Both the position numbers and the translations under genes were made by a program. The notes below the pieces were generated by a model, which worked only from the letters and a program-made list of their open reading frames with translations, did no database searches and was not told where the DNA came from. From NCBI GenBank assembly GCA_033297075.1, contig MU858211.1, positions 22,334-86,333 on the forward strand: a stretch of 64,000 bases of DNA, given 5' to 3'. Shown in pieces: positions 20,868 through 32,396 of this stretch (positions are counted from its first letter, which is position 1; each line of letters starts with the position of its first letter). The DNA is from Rhypophila decipiens (Eukaryota > Ascomycota > Sordariomycetes > Sordariales > Naviculisporaceae).

Positions 20868-23133
20868 TTATCCCATTACATTAGGCCCGACGGAGACTTC
20901 CATAGGCCGCCCACTTTCCATTAGAACCTTCTCAATGAAAGCCATCAGGGCACAATCGGAACCTGAATATTGTGTTAGTTGGGCTTTTAGTGTTGATTTC
21001 TCTTGCAATATTGTCTGCCGACCAGGTGAAAAGAAACTTGCCTTCTGGTCCGAAAAACGACACGGAAAGAGGTTGTTCAATGTGGGCACCAGTGACTGGT
21101 GATACCCGGGACAAGCTTCCGACTGGGATGAGTAGTTAGGGCATCAACAAGACTGTTGGGGGAGAGCAAGGTGGGCAAACTCACTTGGAACCACAACCTG
21201 AGGAAGGCCGCCCAGAAACGAGTAAACATCCCTCAGAAAACCAAACCCTTGGAGTGAATAGCCGCTTTTCTCCGGTGGCCTACGTTATTGTTGGATACAT
21301 GTAAGTGAAGAGCATCCGACACTTTAGTGGGGAAGGAATAGCACATACGCATCATAGATATCTCTGTACTGAGGCTCGGGGTTACCTGCGGGGAGGATGA
21401 GGATGGTCTTGTCGTCATTGAAGACGTGCTCGCGAAGGAATTTCCGATAAGAGTCCTGTTCTGCGCATGCGGCTTGGAATTGTTCAAGTGTGAGTCTTGA
21501 TCCGAGGTCCCACTTGAATCGAACCATTGGGTTCGCATATGGCTCTCTCCCCTTGTCCTCTTTGAAGGCAGTCCTGAAAGGGAGGTTATTCTGATAGGAA
21601 CCAGTGAGCTGGATATGGGCCAGTGTTGTCGCGAGGAAGTCAGCCAAAGATGTATTGTCTGGCGCTCCAGCTTTCTCGTCCCATGAAGCAGACACATCGA
21701 ATGACGCTCGCGGCTGCCCTATCACCTTCTCCACGTCTCGGATGAATGCTTCCAGCTTGAGCCCCGAATCGTCTGGGTAGTCGCCAAAGTGTTCGGGCGC
21801 ATAGAGCAAACGCTGAGGCTGTAGGGTACGTTGCTTTGTGTACCAATGACCGCCAAAATGCTTGAGGCCGTGGATATGCCGGGAGAAGACGCCGGCCGTG
21901 TCAAGGCGGGACGAGACGGGAATGATGCCGACCAGATCCACGATTCCAAATGTCGGCCGAATCCCGAATATACCTTGACTTGCAGCAGGGCCGACCATGC
22001 TCCCAAGCGTGTCTGTACCAATCGTGTAGTCCAACCAGGAGTAAGCAGCGAGAGCGGCTGCACTGCCAGTGCTGCTCCTATCTGGGTCCAGATATCCATC
22101 CCCGCGGGGATTAAACGGACAAGAGTAGTCGACCCAGTCTCCTGCGTGCTCTCCGGATGCGAACTGGGTCGTTTTGGTCTTTCCGACAATGACTGCTCCA
22201 AGCTTGATCAAGCGGAGGATTATTTCAGCCGTTTCGTCTGCAATGCCAGTAAACGCCTGATAGTCCCGGGACGAGGCGCTTGTAGGGGTGCCGGCCAGAC
22301 GGCAGACATCTTTGACGGCAACTCGCCGTCCGCGAAGAGGGTATTCATCACTAGGGGGGTCATAGTATAGTCTGGATGGGACAGGAATGAGGTTTCCAAG
22401 CGTCTGATGAACCGGCTGCTATGTTAGTCGGTAGCAGAGTCGCCTCTGGACAGTTGGACTTGGGACATAAGCCGCATGCAGATAACCAGAAATATTCCAT
22501 AAATGACTTTCCAGTCTGTAACATTCAACACATGAAATTCCCTTCGTCTTCTTTTCAAATCATTACCGCTGACAATAACTGTACAGGACAAGGGAGGAAC
22601 CGTGAATAATGATAGTTGGAACCTACAGGCTACCGGGGAGTTGGACCGGGTCTCGCCGTATCTTGCGTGACACCAAGCATGAATGCCAGGTGGATGTCCT
22701 CGTAGAGGCGGTAGATCCTATAAATAGCCGAGTCACGGAGGTAATAAGGGCCTGAATGTAGCACCTGCGAGTCTGCAGGCTTGATTGTATTTGTGAAGGG
22801 GGGCCGAAGTGGCCTTGTGTGCACGTCCGTTGCACTTGTCTTTGACCGCGAGCGCGGGCTGACGAGAGTGTCGTAGAAGAAGTGCTCGTTGACGACATCG
22901 TCATTGGTCAACATTCGAGCCTTCTCAGTACTTACATCGAGGTTTTGGTTCGGATCCCCAAAGATGACGGTGAGGGGCCCTTCTCTCTCGTCGGCCTCCC
23001 TAAGAGAACCGCATGCAACGACATCTGTCAAAAGGTTCGCGCCGCCGATGATGAATTGGACGGCGTGTTGGGAAGGGGAGATGGCATGATTCTTGGAAGA
23101 GTGTGAGGGAGCCTTTTGAGAGACGGCCATCAT
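20868..23133 (-). CDS. Fungal amidase (amidase signature family), possibly with a nonsense codon
   Basis: Hydrolyses amide bonds with a Ser-cisSer-Lys triad. Exons: 23133-about 22627, 22415-21349, 21279-21185, 21122-21042 and 20962-20868, or about 615 codons. The lysine is in RRVAVKDVC. The signature region reads DRSSTGSAAALAAY then IGTDTLGSMVGPAASQG, so both serines are kept although the usual GG around them is altered. The N-terminal 150 residues (IIGGANLLTDVVAC...YYLRDSAIYRIYRLYED) resemble the Arp1/scytalone-dehydratase-like extension found on many fungal amidases. The C-terminus matches the family (FFGPEGSDCALM...SGRPMEV) only if the last intron (21041-20963) is spliced at a GC-AG pair. 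The exon 1/2 junction is unclear: an in-frame TAG (22632-22630) precedes the best phase-matching donor. The gene may be intact with another splice, or may carry a nonsense codon. Confidence 0.75.
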
Positions 23134-24416
23134 GTTGAGTTCGAGTTCTTGCCTGGACTGCAGCAAACAAGTTCGACTGAGGGAAGATAGTTCAAGAAAG
23201 GGGACTGGGAAAATGAGAGGGACGGGTGCTGCGGGTTAAACAGCTGGACGAAGGTCACAGGGCGGTCAAGTCTTGTTACAGGTCTTCTTTCATCGGATAA
23301 CTCGGACGAAGACGACTGTCTAGAGTGGAAATTTCACGAAACCTTGGGCGAACTCGCCGGCCACAGCCTGATCAAAACAGGGCGTACCGCTACCTCGGCC
23401 GGGTCTCCTTCGTCGGCTGTCGGCCTCCCGCGTCTCTCGTCCCACCAGAGCAGCCAATACCGCCAGGGCCGAGACACGGGCTCAGCGATGCCGCACCTCG
23501 TGTCACTGCAAGCAAAGTACCGAGCCATGTCAGACGAACTCCCGGTTCCGACCGACCTGTGGGTGGGAGCTGTTTGCCTATGCTCCGTGGACTAACCACG
23601 CAGGGTTGGTGCCGTGACAAGGGGTAGCCGGGTTATGGATACTTGGTCGGTTTGGTTACTTGGTTGGTTGCCTAGTTCTCTCATGATTGGTTCTTAGTGA
23701 CAAGCCTCTCCTATCTATCACACCCACTCGGCCATATCGGACTGAAGACTTGAGGGGTTTGCCCGGCCAGGTTGGAGCTCGTCTTACTTAAAATACTCTC
23801 CAGCTTCTCTTTGCGTTCTCTTCAGGTTCTCTTAAGGCCTTTGACTTGATCGTATATCAAAATGTCCACCATCCTCTCAGAATTAACCCGTCGGAACCCC
23901 GAGGTTGACGACATTTACGCCCGGAAAGGTGCAAATACTATAAAATGGTTGAGTTGCCTGAGGTAGAACAGACATATGTGCTGCCCGAATCTTGCCCTCA
24001 GCCATTTCCTAATTCGTGAGTGGGCCGATGCTGCTGCTGCTTTAACATGTGCAGTGGGTGTGCAGTGTGTGTGCGGATTTCCTATGCCTTATCTCAAATT
24101 TCTATGCCACTCACGTTGTTCATATCTATCTGTTATAGGCGACTAATCAGACGTAACCTTCACCCCCCTTGTTAGTTCAGCTCCCTCGTCGGACCAATGA
24201 TAAGATGGAGCACCACCGCTACGGCGCTCAATATTAGATGCGCCCAGCCGATAATCCAGCTGCAGTCCTTCTGGTTTGTCCGCGTGTATCCAATTATCTA
24301 CACAAAAGAAAGGAAAAAAACCGCGCACTGATTATACATGTGGTACCGTGATGTGGCCTGGAGCCCTTTTAAAGATACGAGCACGTGCTCTACATTTATG
24401 CGGTTCAATTTCCATC
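23134..24416. other. Intergenic with a possible short gene start
   Basis: Mostly without protein-like frames. At 23862-23966 (+) a 34-residue ORF begins at an ATG in good context (ATCAAAATGTCC), preceded by a pyrimidine-rich leader, as in genuine fungal 5' ends. It could be a first exon or a short peptide gene. Confidence 0.35.
23862..23966 (+). CDS. Possible short ORF or first exon, unknown
   Basis: Reads MSTILSELTRRNPEVDDIYA and then 14 more residues before TAG, and looks protein-like rather than random. A GTGCAAAT donor-like site follows the codon for K22, and a second open stretch (VELPEVEQTYVLPESCPQ) follows, so it may be the start of a spliced gene whose rest I cannot follow. No homologue is recognised. 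Confidence 0.25.
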   Translation: MSTILSELTRRNPEVDDIYARKGANTIKWLSCLR

Positions 24417-25256
24417 ATGAGCGTCTTCATCTTCCTCTTTACATCTTTTACACATCTCTTTCATCCACCACACGACGACCACTTGTATTATGAAGCCCAT
24501 GGTGCGGTTACATATGCGCGGCTATTGCATTTGCTTGTCGTTTCGAGCGTGTGCTTGTGGCAATCGAGCCAGGGCGTCGACAACTACCCTTTTTCATCTA
24601 TCGAGGACGAAAGCTACTATCTTGAACGGACATCATGTGTTCAAGATTGCATTTATGGATATCCCCCAACTGCGACTAACGAGCTAGACGTAGAGGAGAG
24701 CCTCGGCTGCTCAGATGTCTTGTGCGTCTGCGGGTCATCGGACGACGCGCACGATATACTCAAAACTTGCGTGTGGAACAACTGCAGCGGCCGGCACGGT
24801 AGAGGTACTACCCGCCAGGCGAATGCGATTTCGGTATATGATCGGTTTTGCAGCAGCATGCTGGCGAAAGTAGGTAGTGGCTGGGAAGAGGCAACAACCA
24901 CCTCGACCATCGGGTGTAAGTTCCACCTGTCCCTATACTGAAAAGCACCTGCTTTGGTTTTATCCCCTCTTTGCCCCTGTACAATTTCTTTTCGGGGCCT
25001 ATCCCAGTCACAATATCTCTAGGTCGTGGGTAGTTATACCAACCGCTCCCCTCTCTTTGTGCAAGACTCGCGGCTGACCTTCCGTTCGGCTCTCCGTAAA
25101 GACCCTACGCCTCCACCTCCGAGCGTGGGCGGACCAACAAAAGAGGATACAGAAGGGAAAAAAAGCAATGCTATTGCTCTTGGTTGCGGGATAGGAATCG
25201 GATTGCCAGCTACTCTGGCTACTCTATACCTGGTATTTTGTCGGGCCCGGCCTTAG
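24417..25256 (+). CDS. Cysteine-rich secreted/membrane-anchored protein
   Basis: Proposed exons 24417-24913 and 25034-25256, with a 120-bp intron (GTGTAA...GTAG) chosen because it joins the frames. A donor of better consensus (GTAAGT, 24916) would not keep the frame. The product has a hydrophobic leader around residues 25-45 (LLHLLVVSSVCLW), then a cysteine-rich ectodomain. Motifs are TSCVQDCIYG, CSDVLCVCGSSDDA, TCVWNNC and RFCSSML, with eight or more Cys. A short Pro-rich linker is followed by a C-terminal transmembrane helix (IALGCGIGIGLPATLATLYLV). The same plan occurs in the protein at 44776-45729. The pattern is close to CFEM-like or WSC-like surface sensors but is not decisive. Start and intron are uncertain. 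Confidence 0.55.
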
Positions 25257-26080
25257 TAACTTAATAGGAGTATAATCTCATGGTCGTATTTTTAATCGCT
25301 GGTGAGCGATGAAATAATAGCTTTGACTAGTGTCATGGCCGATGTCAGAGGTTGATGGCTGAACTTATTTAATTAGGCACTATTAACGAAGATTCTAAGC
25401 TAGAGAGGAAAGGGAAGAAAACCACCATTGCTAGAGTGCGATGCGTGATACACTGCATCGTGAGGTGGGTTCTCCTTGCTCTGGCTTCCTTGTCTTTGAT
25501 CGGTCCTAGTGACCGGGTCCCCAACGGTAGATCTGCGAGGTGGCTGGGAGTCATGAAACAAGGGTCTGGTAGGGCCTGGTACTCACATCTTTCTCAGTAT
25601 CTTAGAATCTTACGTCCCAGTTTAACACAATAGATTGGCTCACAGGCCTACTTGGGTATTGTGAAACCCCAACCAAACTCACTCACTACGTCGGCTATGC
25701 ACGACGGAAAACTAGTAATTGGCTGTCGCGTAAGTGCCCAAGGTTGCACGACGGGACTGTCGCCAAAGCCAAGAGGATGGTGGTTAATCTGGAGCGGCAG
25801 GACGATGAGATGAAGAAGCAGGCGGCACGGATCAGAGAGGCATGGGCGGGGATTCGGCCAAAAGAGAAGGATAGGCTCGAGGACTATAAGCTGTTGGTTC
25901 CTTATTGGGGGCAGCAATCAATATCAAGAACAGGGGAAAGGGACTGACGCAATGAGGAACGGCATCACTAGCAGGGTAAAATACCTCCCCATGGGGACAC
26001 TGCGTCTGTAAGGCCCTGGAGAGTCCGTCGTCATAAAGACAAAAGCTACCTGGGAAGTTCCCAACGTTCGCCTAGGTAGA
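25257..26080. other. Intergenic with a coding relic
   Basis: A coding-like stretch lies at 25697-25947 (+). It begins MHDGKLVIGCR and, in a different frame, continues as MVVNLERQDDEMKKQAARIREA and onward to RLEDYKLL. The two halves need a frame change, and only a 13-bp GT-AG interval separates them. It looks like a decayed gene end. The rest is featureless. Confidence 0.35.
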
Positions 26081-26903
26081 TTATCCCACACAAACTCCCA
26101 CACAAACTCCAAACACACAACCGCCGACGCAGCAATTGCAACCGCCGCATGAGCTCCCAGGGCAGAAGTCGACGGCCTTCAGGTCGTCAGCTGTGGACTT
26201 GAGCAGCGAGCCCTTAAAGGCCTGGAAGTTGATGTCGGCGTCTGCAACTCTCTCGGCAGGGCGGGGCGGGTTCTTGAGTGACGGCTCATCGGGCTCCTCT
26301 CCCTTGTCCTGACAAAAGGGTTCCACGAACTTCTTGAGCACTGAAGGTAGGCAGTCGGCACATTTGCACAGCTGCGTGTGAGGTGAAGCGGAGGATACGT
26401 CAGCGAGGGACCCTTTATGATCAAAATGAAGATACCTAAAGAGGTAGGGAGGTGGGGTGGCACTAGCTCACATCGGATTTGGTCACTCCACAGTTGAGAA
26501 GAGGCTTGAAGCTCTTCTCTTTGACGGCCTGGTATACGCAGGGTGTCTCTTTTGCAATGGTGGGGATGCAGCCCCAGCAAGATCCCAGCTCATCATCGGT
26601 GCTGTTCTTGTAGATGACGTTCATGAACCTGGGGCCGACTAAGAGTAGTTAAGTTAGCAAGTGATCTTGGCTTTCTTGTCTAGCCTTTGTGGCAGCTGGG
26701 CTGATACTCACGGCTCAATATGGCTCCCTCCTCCAAGTGCGGCGGCAAGAGACCTTTGCCAGCTCTTGGATGCAAGGGGACGAATGTGTCGTCGCCTAGC
26801 ACATTCAACTGGTAAGGGCCTATAGTGGATACTGGGCGTTCAGAGCGGTCACTCCATCGAGGACGGCGACAATGACCAAGCTAACAGCCCAGATGGCATA
26901 CAT
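26081..26903 (-). pseudogene. Secreted Cys-rich protein with a C-terminal CC/VG repeat tail, frame broken near the start
   Basis: A signal peptide (MYAIWAVSLVIVAVLDGVTA, ATG at 26903) is followed about 25 bases later by a clear coding frame (PYQLNVLGDDTFVPLHP), but the two differ by one base and an in-frame TAG intervenes. No splice pair fixes it. The remaining exons are well formed: a GTGAGT intron ends at TTAG, then FMNVIYKNSTDDELGSCWGC and the following residues. Another intron (GTGAGC...CGCAG) leads to LCKCADCLPSVLKKF and the C-terminus at 26081. The tail is CGGCNCCVGGCVFGVCVGVC, built on a 12-bp tandem DNA repeat. Either the gene is inactivated by an indel near 26820, or the sequence has an error there. 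An effector-like role is only a guess. Confidence 0.5.
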
Positions 26904-28338
26904 CGTTTGCGCGGAGGAGCCGTTTGACTCAAAGAGAAGTAGAGTAGGTGATGCCTGCTCTGAATAACTTTCTCGGGTTCGGTTATGAGTATATGATTCT
27001 CCACCTATCGAGTCTATTGTGGTTCAAAGGATGCTGAGGGACAGGACGACGTAGAAGCGGCATTTCCCTGATATATGAGCATCCCTTGGTCGATGGAGGT
27101 AGCAGACTCATTCCTATATTTGCCGCAACTAGATCATCCATCTCCAATGGAGTACCTGTTGAGCTAGCCACCGGCTGTCAAGTACATTCTAAATAGAGCC
27201 AGCAAACCCCACGGACAACTTCACGATGGCTGCCAGCAAACCTGGCTACCAATAACGTGCCGGGTACTCGTCAACGCACAGCGAAGAGTACCAACCATCT
27301 GAACTAGCTTCACACCAAGACTCCGGTATATTGGCTACTATTTCCTTTACGGAACAACAACGCAAGCCATTTGGCGGCGCAGGCAATCCATAGAGAATCG
27401 AGCCGCAATGAGCTAAGCGTCCGAGCCGAGAGAGCAGAGGCAATGAAGCCTAGAACAACGAAATTGACGCCGTATCTGCAAGCCCTCACCGGGAAAGCAA
27501 AAGTGGCAAGCCGACGAAATGCCGCGCTAGTACCATGACGTCACCTCTGTCGCGACCATTGGAAGGAAGCAAAGCGCTGCAGTCACTTGCCAGCCACTGT
27601 CATGCGGTAGAATTGTTTGGAGGGGTCGAGAGCCTGAGTCAAACGGCATGATGCTTCTCAGCTAGCGTCTGGGCGCCACAAAGACGGAGGAAGTGTTTCT
27701 CTGCCTTAGCCTCGCCCTATGTTGAGTCTCAGAGCGGAGGAGGCTTGCATTGCGCTTTGCAAACATCATTAGTCCCATGCACGGTTAGGTGGTATCGCAT
27801 ATCGATATATGTAAGCCTTGGGGATCTTCTATGCTCTGGACTCAATCCGGCATGCAACTGAGGGAAACTTGAACACTTCGATAGTCGAAAGAGAAGGCCT
27901 ACCAGAGTCCAGAAAGCCCAGGCTGCCCGGCGGGGTCGGCAGGTGTGGTCCGAGGGAGCGAATGGAGGCGACCTGAACTCGTTGATGTGTGGAAGCCCAG
28001 CTCGTCTCCAGACGCCATGATCACGCGTTGTGGGAATAACTGCTCGCTGCAGCAAGAGTGACCGCGGCTCCTTCTCTCAAGTGGTTTCCAGCGTCTGACG
28101 CTAGTTGTAGGTTGCAGCTACGGTCCCGGAGCTAGGCGTCGGTCGACTGAAGGATTAATATTGGCGTGACATCTGCCGCATGCTGCCGGTCTCTGTGCTG
28201 GAAGGGGCATCAGAACTTTTATGGCCGCACCTATACGTATAACAGATACCATGCCTCACCCAAAACCAGGTTTCAAACCATACTTAAACACCATACCAGA
28301 CGCCACTGCATTTGTGCTACCCATCTCCACCCAATGGA
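26904..28338. other. 1.4 kb without recognisable genes
   Basis: No protein-like frame, RNA gene or ordered repeat is seen on either strand. Confidence 0.45.
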
Positions 28339-31058
28339 TCACCAGCGCACTGTGGCTACCCGCGTAGCGCCGTGTTGAACCAGGAAGCCTTTAATGACCT
28401 CTGTATCTGGTCCCGGTGCCAGAATGTGTTCCGCTATTCCCAGTGGGCTCAGTCCATGGCACCTATTGAACCATTGTTTCCCGGGGCTCCCAATTCCGGG
28501 AATACGTTGAGGTGCAGAACCAATGATATCAGGGTCAGCTCCGTGATTTAACAGGATCTCGAGAGCTTCGATATCGTAATTTGAAGTCACTAGTTGGAGT
28601 GGCGTGAGCCAAGTGTTTTGGCAGTTTAAAAGTGCCCTTCTGTCATCTTCCAGGGTCTTTTTGTCCTCGTTGTAGCACACGCTTAATCGCGGGAGACTTT
28701 GGCTTCTAAACATGTTGGCCACAGCCATGTATGAGAAAGCTGGGGTGAAATGCATGTGATTCGCGCCAAAGCGAAGAAGAAAGTCAAAGCAAGCACACGT
28801 CGCGTGATTGCTTTGACTTATATGAATGTTCACCTTGTAAACATGAACGTAGGACAAGATTTCCAGAATGGTGCCTTGTAATTCGGGTTTCGGTCCATTT
28901 CGATGTGTGACCTTGATTGGTGTATTGAGCACATCGTGTATCTCCAACCCCGTGATCGCAAGCTCTCCAAGTTCCTCTGCACAAGCGAAGCCCCGGTATA
29001 AAAGCAGGATGTGGAATAACGTAGAGACTGCTGTTGACAGCTTGGTCCTCGGGGACTTTAGATGCAGAACGATTTCTTCGTCAACCACTAGGGAGTATTT
29101 AGGAATAACTCGGTGGGTAGAATGGCGAAATATTGCGCTGGTGTGCTGGTTATCCTAGTTGACCGGAGAAACTCGGAGACAGTGAAGTGCGCGAGTTGCA
29201 AGAGATCCTCATTCCCTGAACTTTTGTGAAGGGTAACCAAACACCCACAGGCCTCCAAGAGCGTGTCGATAAAGACTTGCATATTGCCAGGCATGGTGTA
29301 ACTCTGATCTGAATCAGTTTCCACAGAGGCGACATAGGCCTGAGCAATTTGAATAGCAGAGAACGGCCGGAGGCCGAGAGATTGAAGAAATATAATCCAC
29401 CTGACGGTATATCGAAGGAAGGGCCGGAGTACTTTATCCACGGAGCATAGGATACGCATATACGTGCCATCTAAGGATTCTGGGAGAGTCTTCAACCCCT
29501 GTCGTATTTCAGCATCCGTACTAAGGCGTCTGAGGATGTCTAACTGGCATGCCGCCCATCTGAACATGCCCTTGGCGCCCGAGGACAACACCTTCTTGAC
29601 CTCCTCCCGGAGGGATGGGGACCATCGTCGGAATTGGCGGTCCGTTTCAAGCCTAGATTGAGTGTAAGACTTTATATCCTCGGCGACTTGAGGGTTTGCC
29701 ATAGAGAGCGGTTGCGAGATAGGTGTGAGCACTCCGGCAATGTCGACATATTCGCGGCTAGTTACCAGAATTTGTAATCGTGCGAACTCGGGCTTCGTAC
29801 AGAAGTGCCGTAATGTTTCCAGGAGGTTGTGTCTTTCCAGAGACTCATCCACTGCATCCACTGCATCCACTACAAGATAAACGGCGTGAACGGCAGTAAG
29901 TAGCTCTTCGATGCACTTGAGAAGCTCACGGGTCGCGGGCTGACGTCCATGGTCATATACGCGTTTGACGGAGCAGGGAACACTGTGTAGATGTCGACAG
30001 AGTTGATCCAACATCCACCACAGCAGAGGGTCGCGCTCGTCCTGGTTGCGCCCATAATAGCAGTAGTAATACACACATGCTACCGGCTTGTTGGGTTCTT
30101 GGGAATGCGAAATTGCTTCATTGATCTGTTCGATCAAGTGTGAGGCAAGGATCGTCTTGCCTGCTCCAGGAATACCATGGATCCAAAGACATCGCCGTTG
30201 TAGCCTGATCCATGCGAACCATTCCGGATCTCGAAGTACCCAGTTCCCCGTATCGGCTTCATAAAAATCCCGAGCTGCATTGTGGTTGGGCGAAGGGTCA
30301 ACGTGCCGGAGCCATTTGTAGACTTCTTGGCGTTGAGAATCTGCGAGACCGTTAGGAACAACATTATCTGGGATGGCGTCAGTTCAGTAGCGCGATGGTC
30401 ATAGCTGTCAATGCCAGCTCAATCTTGCTAACGGACCTCTTTACCTCTTTGACATCTTGCCTATTCGCCGGTGAGCATACGAACAATACTCGTGTGAGCT
30501 TTGCGTAAATACGCTTACATGACTTCAGAAGAGAACGCCAGGGTAATCGTCTCCTTGTAACGGCGTATCTCGTCCATCGCTTGCCGGACTCGGGTCTCTT
30601 TAAAATGCCAAGCCAGACTCTCTAGGGAGAGCTTCAGCCTTCGCCTCTTATTTGCCGAATCTACCATTTCAGGACAGAGACATAGCTCAAGGCTCACCAT
30701 GGACGCCCTGCAAGCAGATATTGGACCATCTTGCCCAAGTAAACTGGTGAGCATTGCCGAGCAATGTGCGTCATGTTCGTTGAGGAATAGCAGGTTTTGG
30801 AAAATGTCATTCAGGGCGGATATCTCGATGAGAATCATGCGAATGTCGCGGGGAAAGTTCTCGACGGACTGGATGTGCCCGTGGCAGAGTTTGATGACTT
30901 GGTCTGCGAGGCCAACAACGGCGATAACACCGGCGGTGAGTGAGACTGGATCCTGTCAGATTGAGAGGGGTGCCTGTCAGGAAAGATGGTTCGAGCAATG
31001 GTCAGAATCATGGATTTGTAACTAGTTGCCACAGACGTGCGCGGCTTGCCACCATCAT
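28339..31058 (-). pseudogene. STAND (NACHT-ankyrin type) protein gene, frameshifted
   Basis: Fungal NLR-like architecture. An N-terminal helical domain (DPVSLTAGVIAVVGLADQVI, then ISALNDIFQNLLFL) precedes a NACHT ATPase with P-loop GIPGAGKT and a Walker-B-like VYLVVDAVDAVDE. A winged-helix-type region (HFTVSEFLRS) and ankyrin-type repeats (TPLQLVTSNYDIEALEILLNHGAD) follow. Such proteins act in non-self recognition and cell death. Three defects are visible. There is no ATG before DPVSL, which is preceded by CAG; an ATG|GTGGCA intron from 31052 could supply one. Coding sequence KEVKRSVSKIELALTAMTIALL runs into a stop unless one base is skipped near 30382-30388. The NACHT part ends at a TAG (29090-29088) exactly where the ankyrin part opens in another frame. 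One intron (GTAAGC...TAG, about 30520-30462) is normal. Alternative micro-exon splicing could explain the first shift but not the second. Confidence 0.7.
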
Positions 31059-31641
31059 AGCTATAAAGAAGGCTCCCTGGCTTTGCCAGAGAGCGGAAGG
31101 AGAACAGAAGGACAGAGTTAAAAACTCCCAATAAAATCGACAGAATCCAGCGTGCAGCACTTCTGACAGATCCATCGGATGCGAGACGTTTGATGAGAAA
31201 ACCAGTTGTCAGAATACAGGTCAGTTGCACCGCTGGTGGGTAGTAATGTATGACTACCTAGATTGATCGTGATGGTGAAGTGGATTGATGATTGAAGGAC
31301 TGCTCACAACCTGAAAACACGAAATGTGAAGAAAGTGATGAATTCTGCCTTGGGCGCCAATGGCGTTTCCAAGGCGCATTTGAGCAAACTAAATTCCAAA
31401 TTAGGAAATTGGAATTTTCCACGCCACCACTCAGCTGAAAGGTTGGCTGAGGTCCCCCTTTTGGTCCGCTAATGTCCGCACCTTTTCCCGGTGACGAGGG
31501 AAGTCACGACCGGTCAGAACCCCAGTTTTGTTCTGGACTTCTGGACCCCACCTTCCTGCCTTTTCCCACCCTCATACTTGAATATCACGACGAACAAGGC
31601 AAATCTCTTGACATTGCATTGTCTCCGCGCAAGAAATCGCA
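31059..31641. promoter_or_regulatory. Divergent upstream region (STAND gene / 4-TM gene)
   Basis: Holds the presumed promoters of two divergent genes. A CCAAT-like element (cgccaatgg, 31358-31366) is present. No gene is seen. Confidence 0.35.
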
Positions 31642-32208
31642 ATGGCAGCAAAGAGTGGTAATACCACGGCACCCACGTGCAGCCAACCAGTCTCAACGAC
31701 CCCTTCCTCGGCCCAGGTCTATCCCTCATTTTGGTCCTGGTTCAGCGAATATCTCAACGCAATTATTGGTATCGCTGCACTAGGAGGCCAGATCACCTTC
31801 ACCGTCATAGTCAGCGACATCGCCGACCCTGCGACGCTCGGCACCCGGTCATCCAGCGATGGCACGCCGCCGCCAGCGGACGTCATCTTCCCCAAAGAAA
31901 AAGTACGGTTTTTCATCGCCCTCAGCTGGCTCTTTTTCACGGCAACCCTGGGCTTGGCTGTCGTCGCCAAGATTCTTTTCGCCAATGGCCCTGGCCCTGA
32001 CTGCTCAATCATTGGACGCAGCTCGTTTTCCTGGGTATATGGCGCTCTCACTCTCCTTCTTAACGTTTTGCCTATTGCTGCGTTTTTACTACTGGCATTG
32101 GCCACTTCGGCTTATGTTCCTGTTGTTGGTTGGGTCGGGGTGGCGTTTATTTCACTCTTTGGGATAGCTGTGTTGGTGCTTTGGTCTGTCTTGGATGCTG
32201 GACTGTGA
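31642..32208 (+). CDS. Four-span fungal membrane protein, unknown
   Basis: Intronless, 188 residues. After a Ser/Thr-rich N-terminus of about 30 residues, four hydrophobic helices are visible: IIGIAALGGQITFTVIV (about 41-58), FFIALSWLFFTATLGLAVVA (about 89-108), YGALTLLLNVLPIAAFLLLAL (about 132-152) and VGWVGVAFISLFGIAVLVLW (about 160-180). The second loop carries a proline/acidic patch. This is a common fungal membrane-protein plan without known activity. The ATG at 31642 has good context (GCAATGGC). It sits at the left edge of the RiPP-like block but nothing ties it to that pathway. Confidence 0.75.
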   Translation: MAAKSGNTTAPTCSQPVSTTPSSAQVYPSFWSWFSEYLNAIIGIAALGGQITFTVIVSDIADPATLGTRSSSDGTPPPADVIFPKEKVRFFIALSWLFFTATLGLAVVAKILFANGPGPDCSIIGRSSFSWVYGALTLLLNVLPIAAFLLLALATSAYVPVVGWVGVAFISLFGIAVLVLWSVLDAGL

Positions 32209-32396
32209 TAACTTGGTCTTGAAACGGGGTTTAATTTGTTGAGTACTTTTACATATCTGGATCATGGATGAAAGGATTCTTGTGCTTTCCGTGGAAAGGT
32301 TATTCCTACTCTGGTCAAATTTTCTACATGTATGTATTTTCGTTGTCACTCAAGTCCACTCTCTGCCCATGCCTCATGGCACTGTAATTCTACACC

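Noticed and set aside
21831..22370. 179-residue plus-strand frame opposite the amidase
   Set aside because: Shadow of the amidase exon, which has the catalytic motifs.
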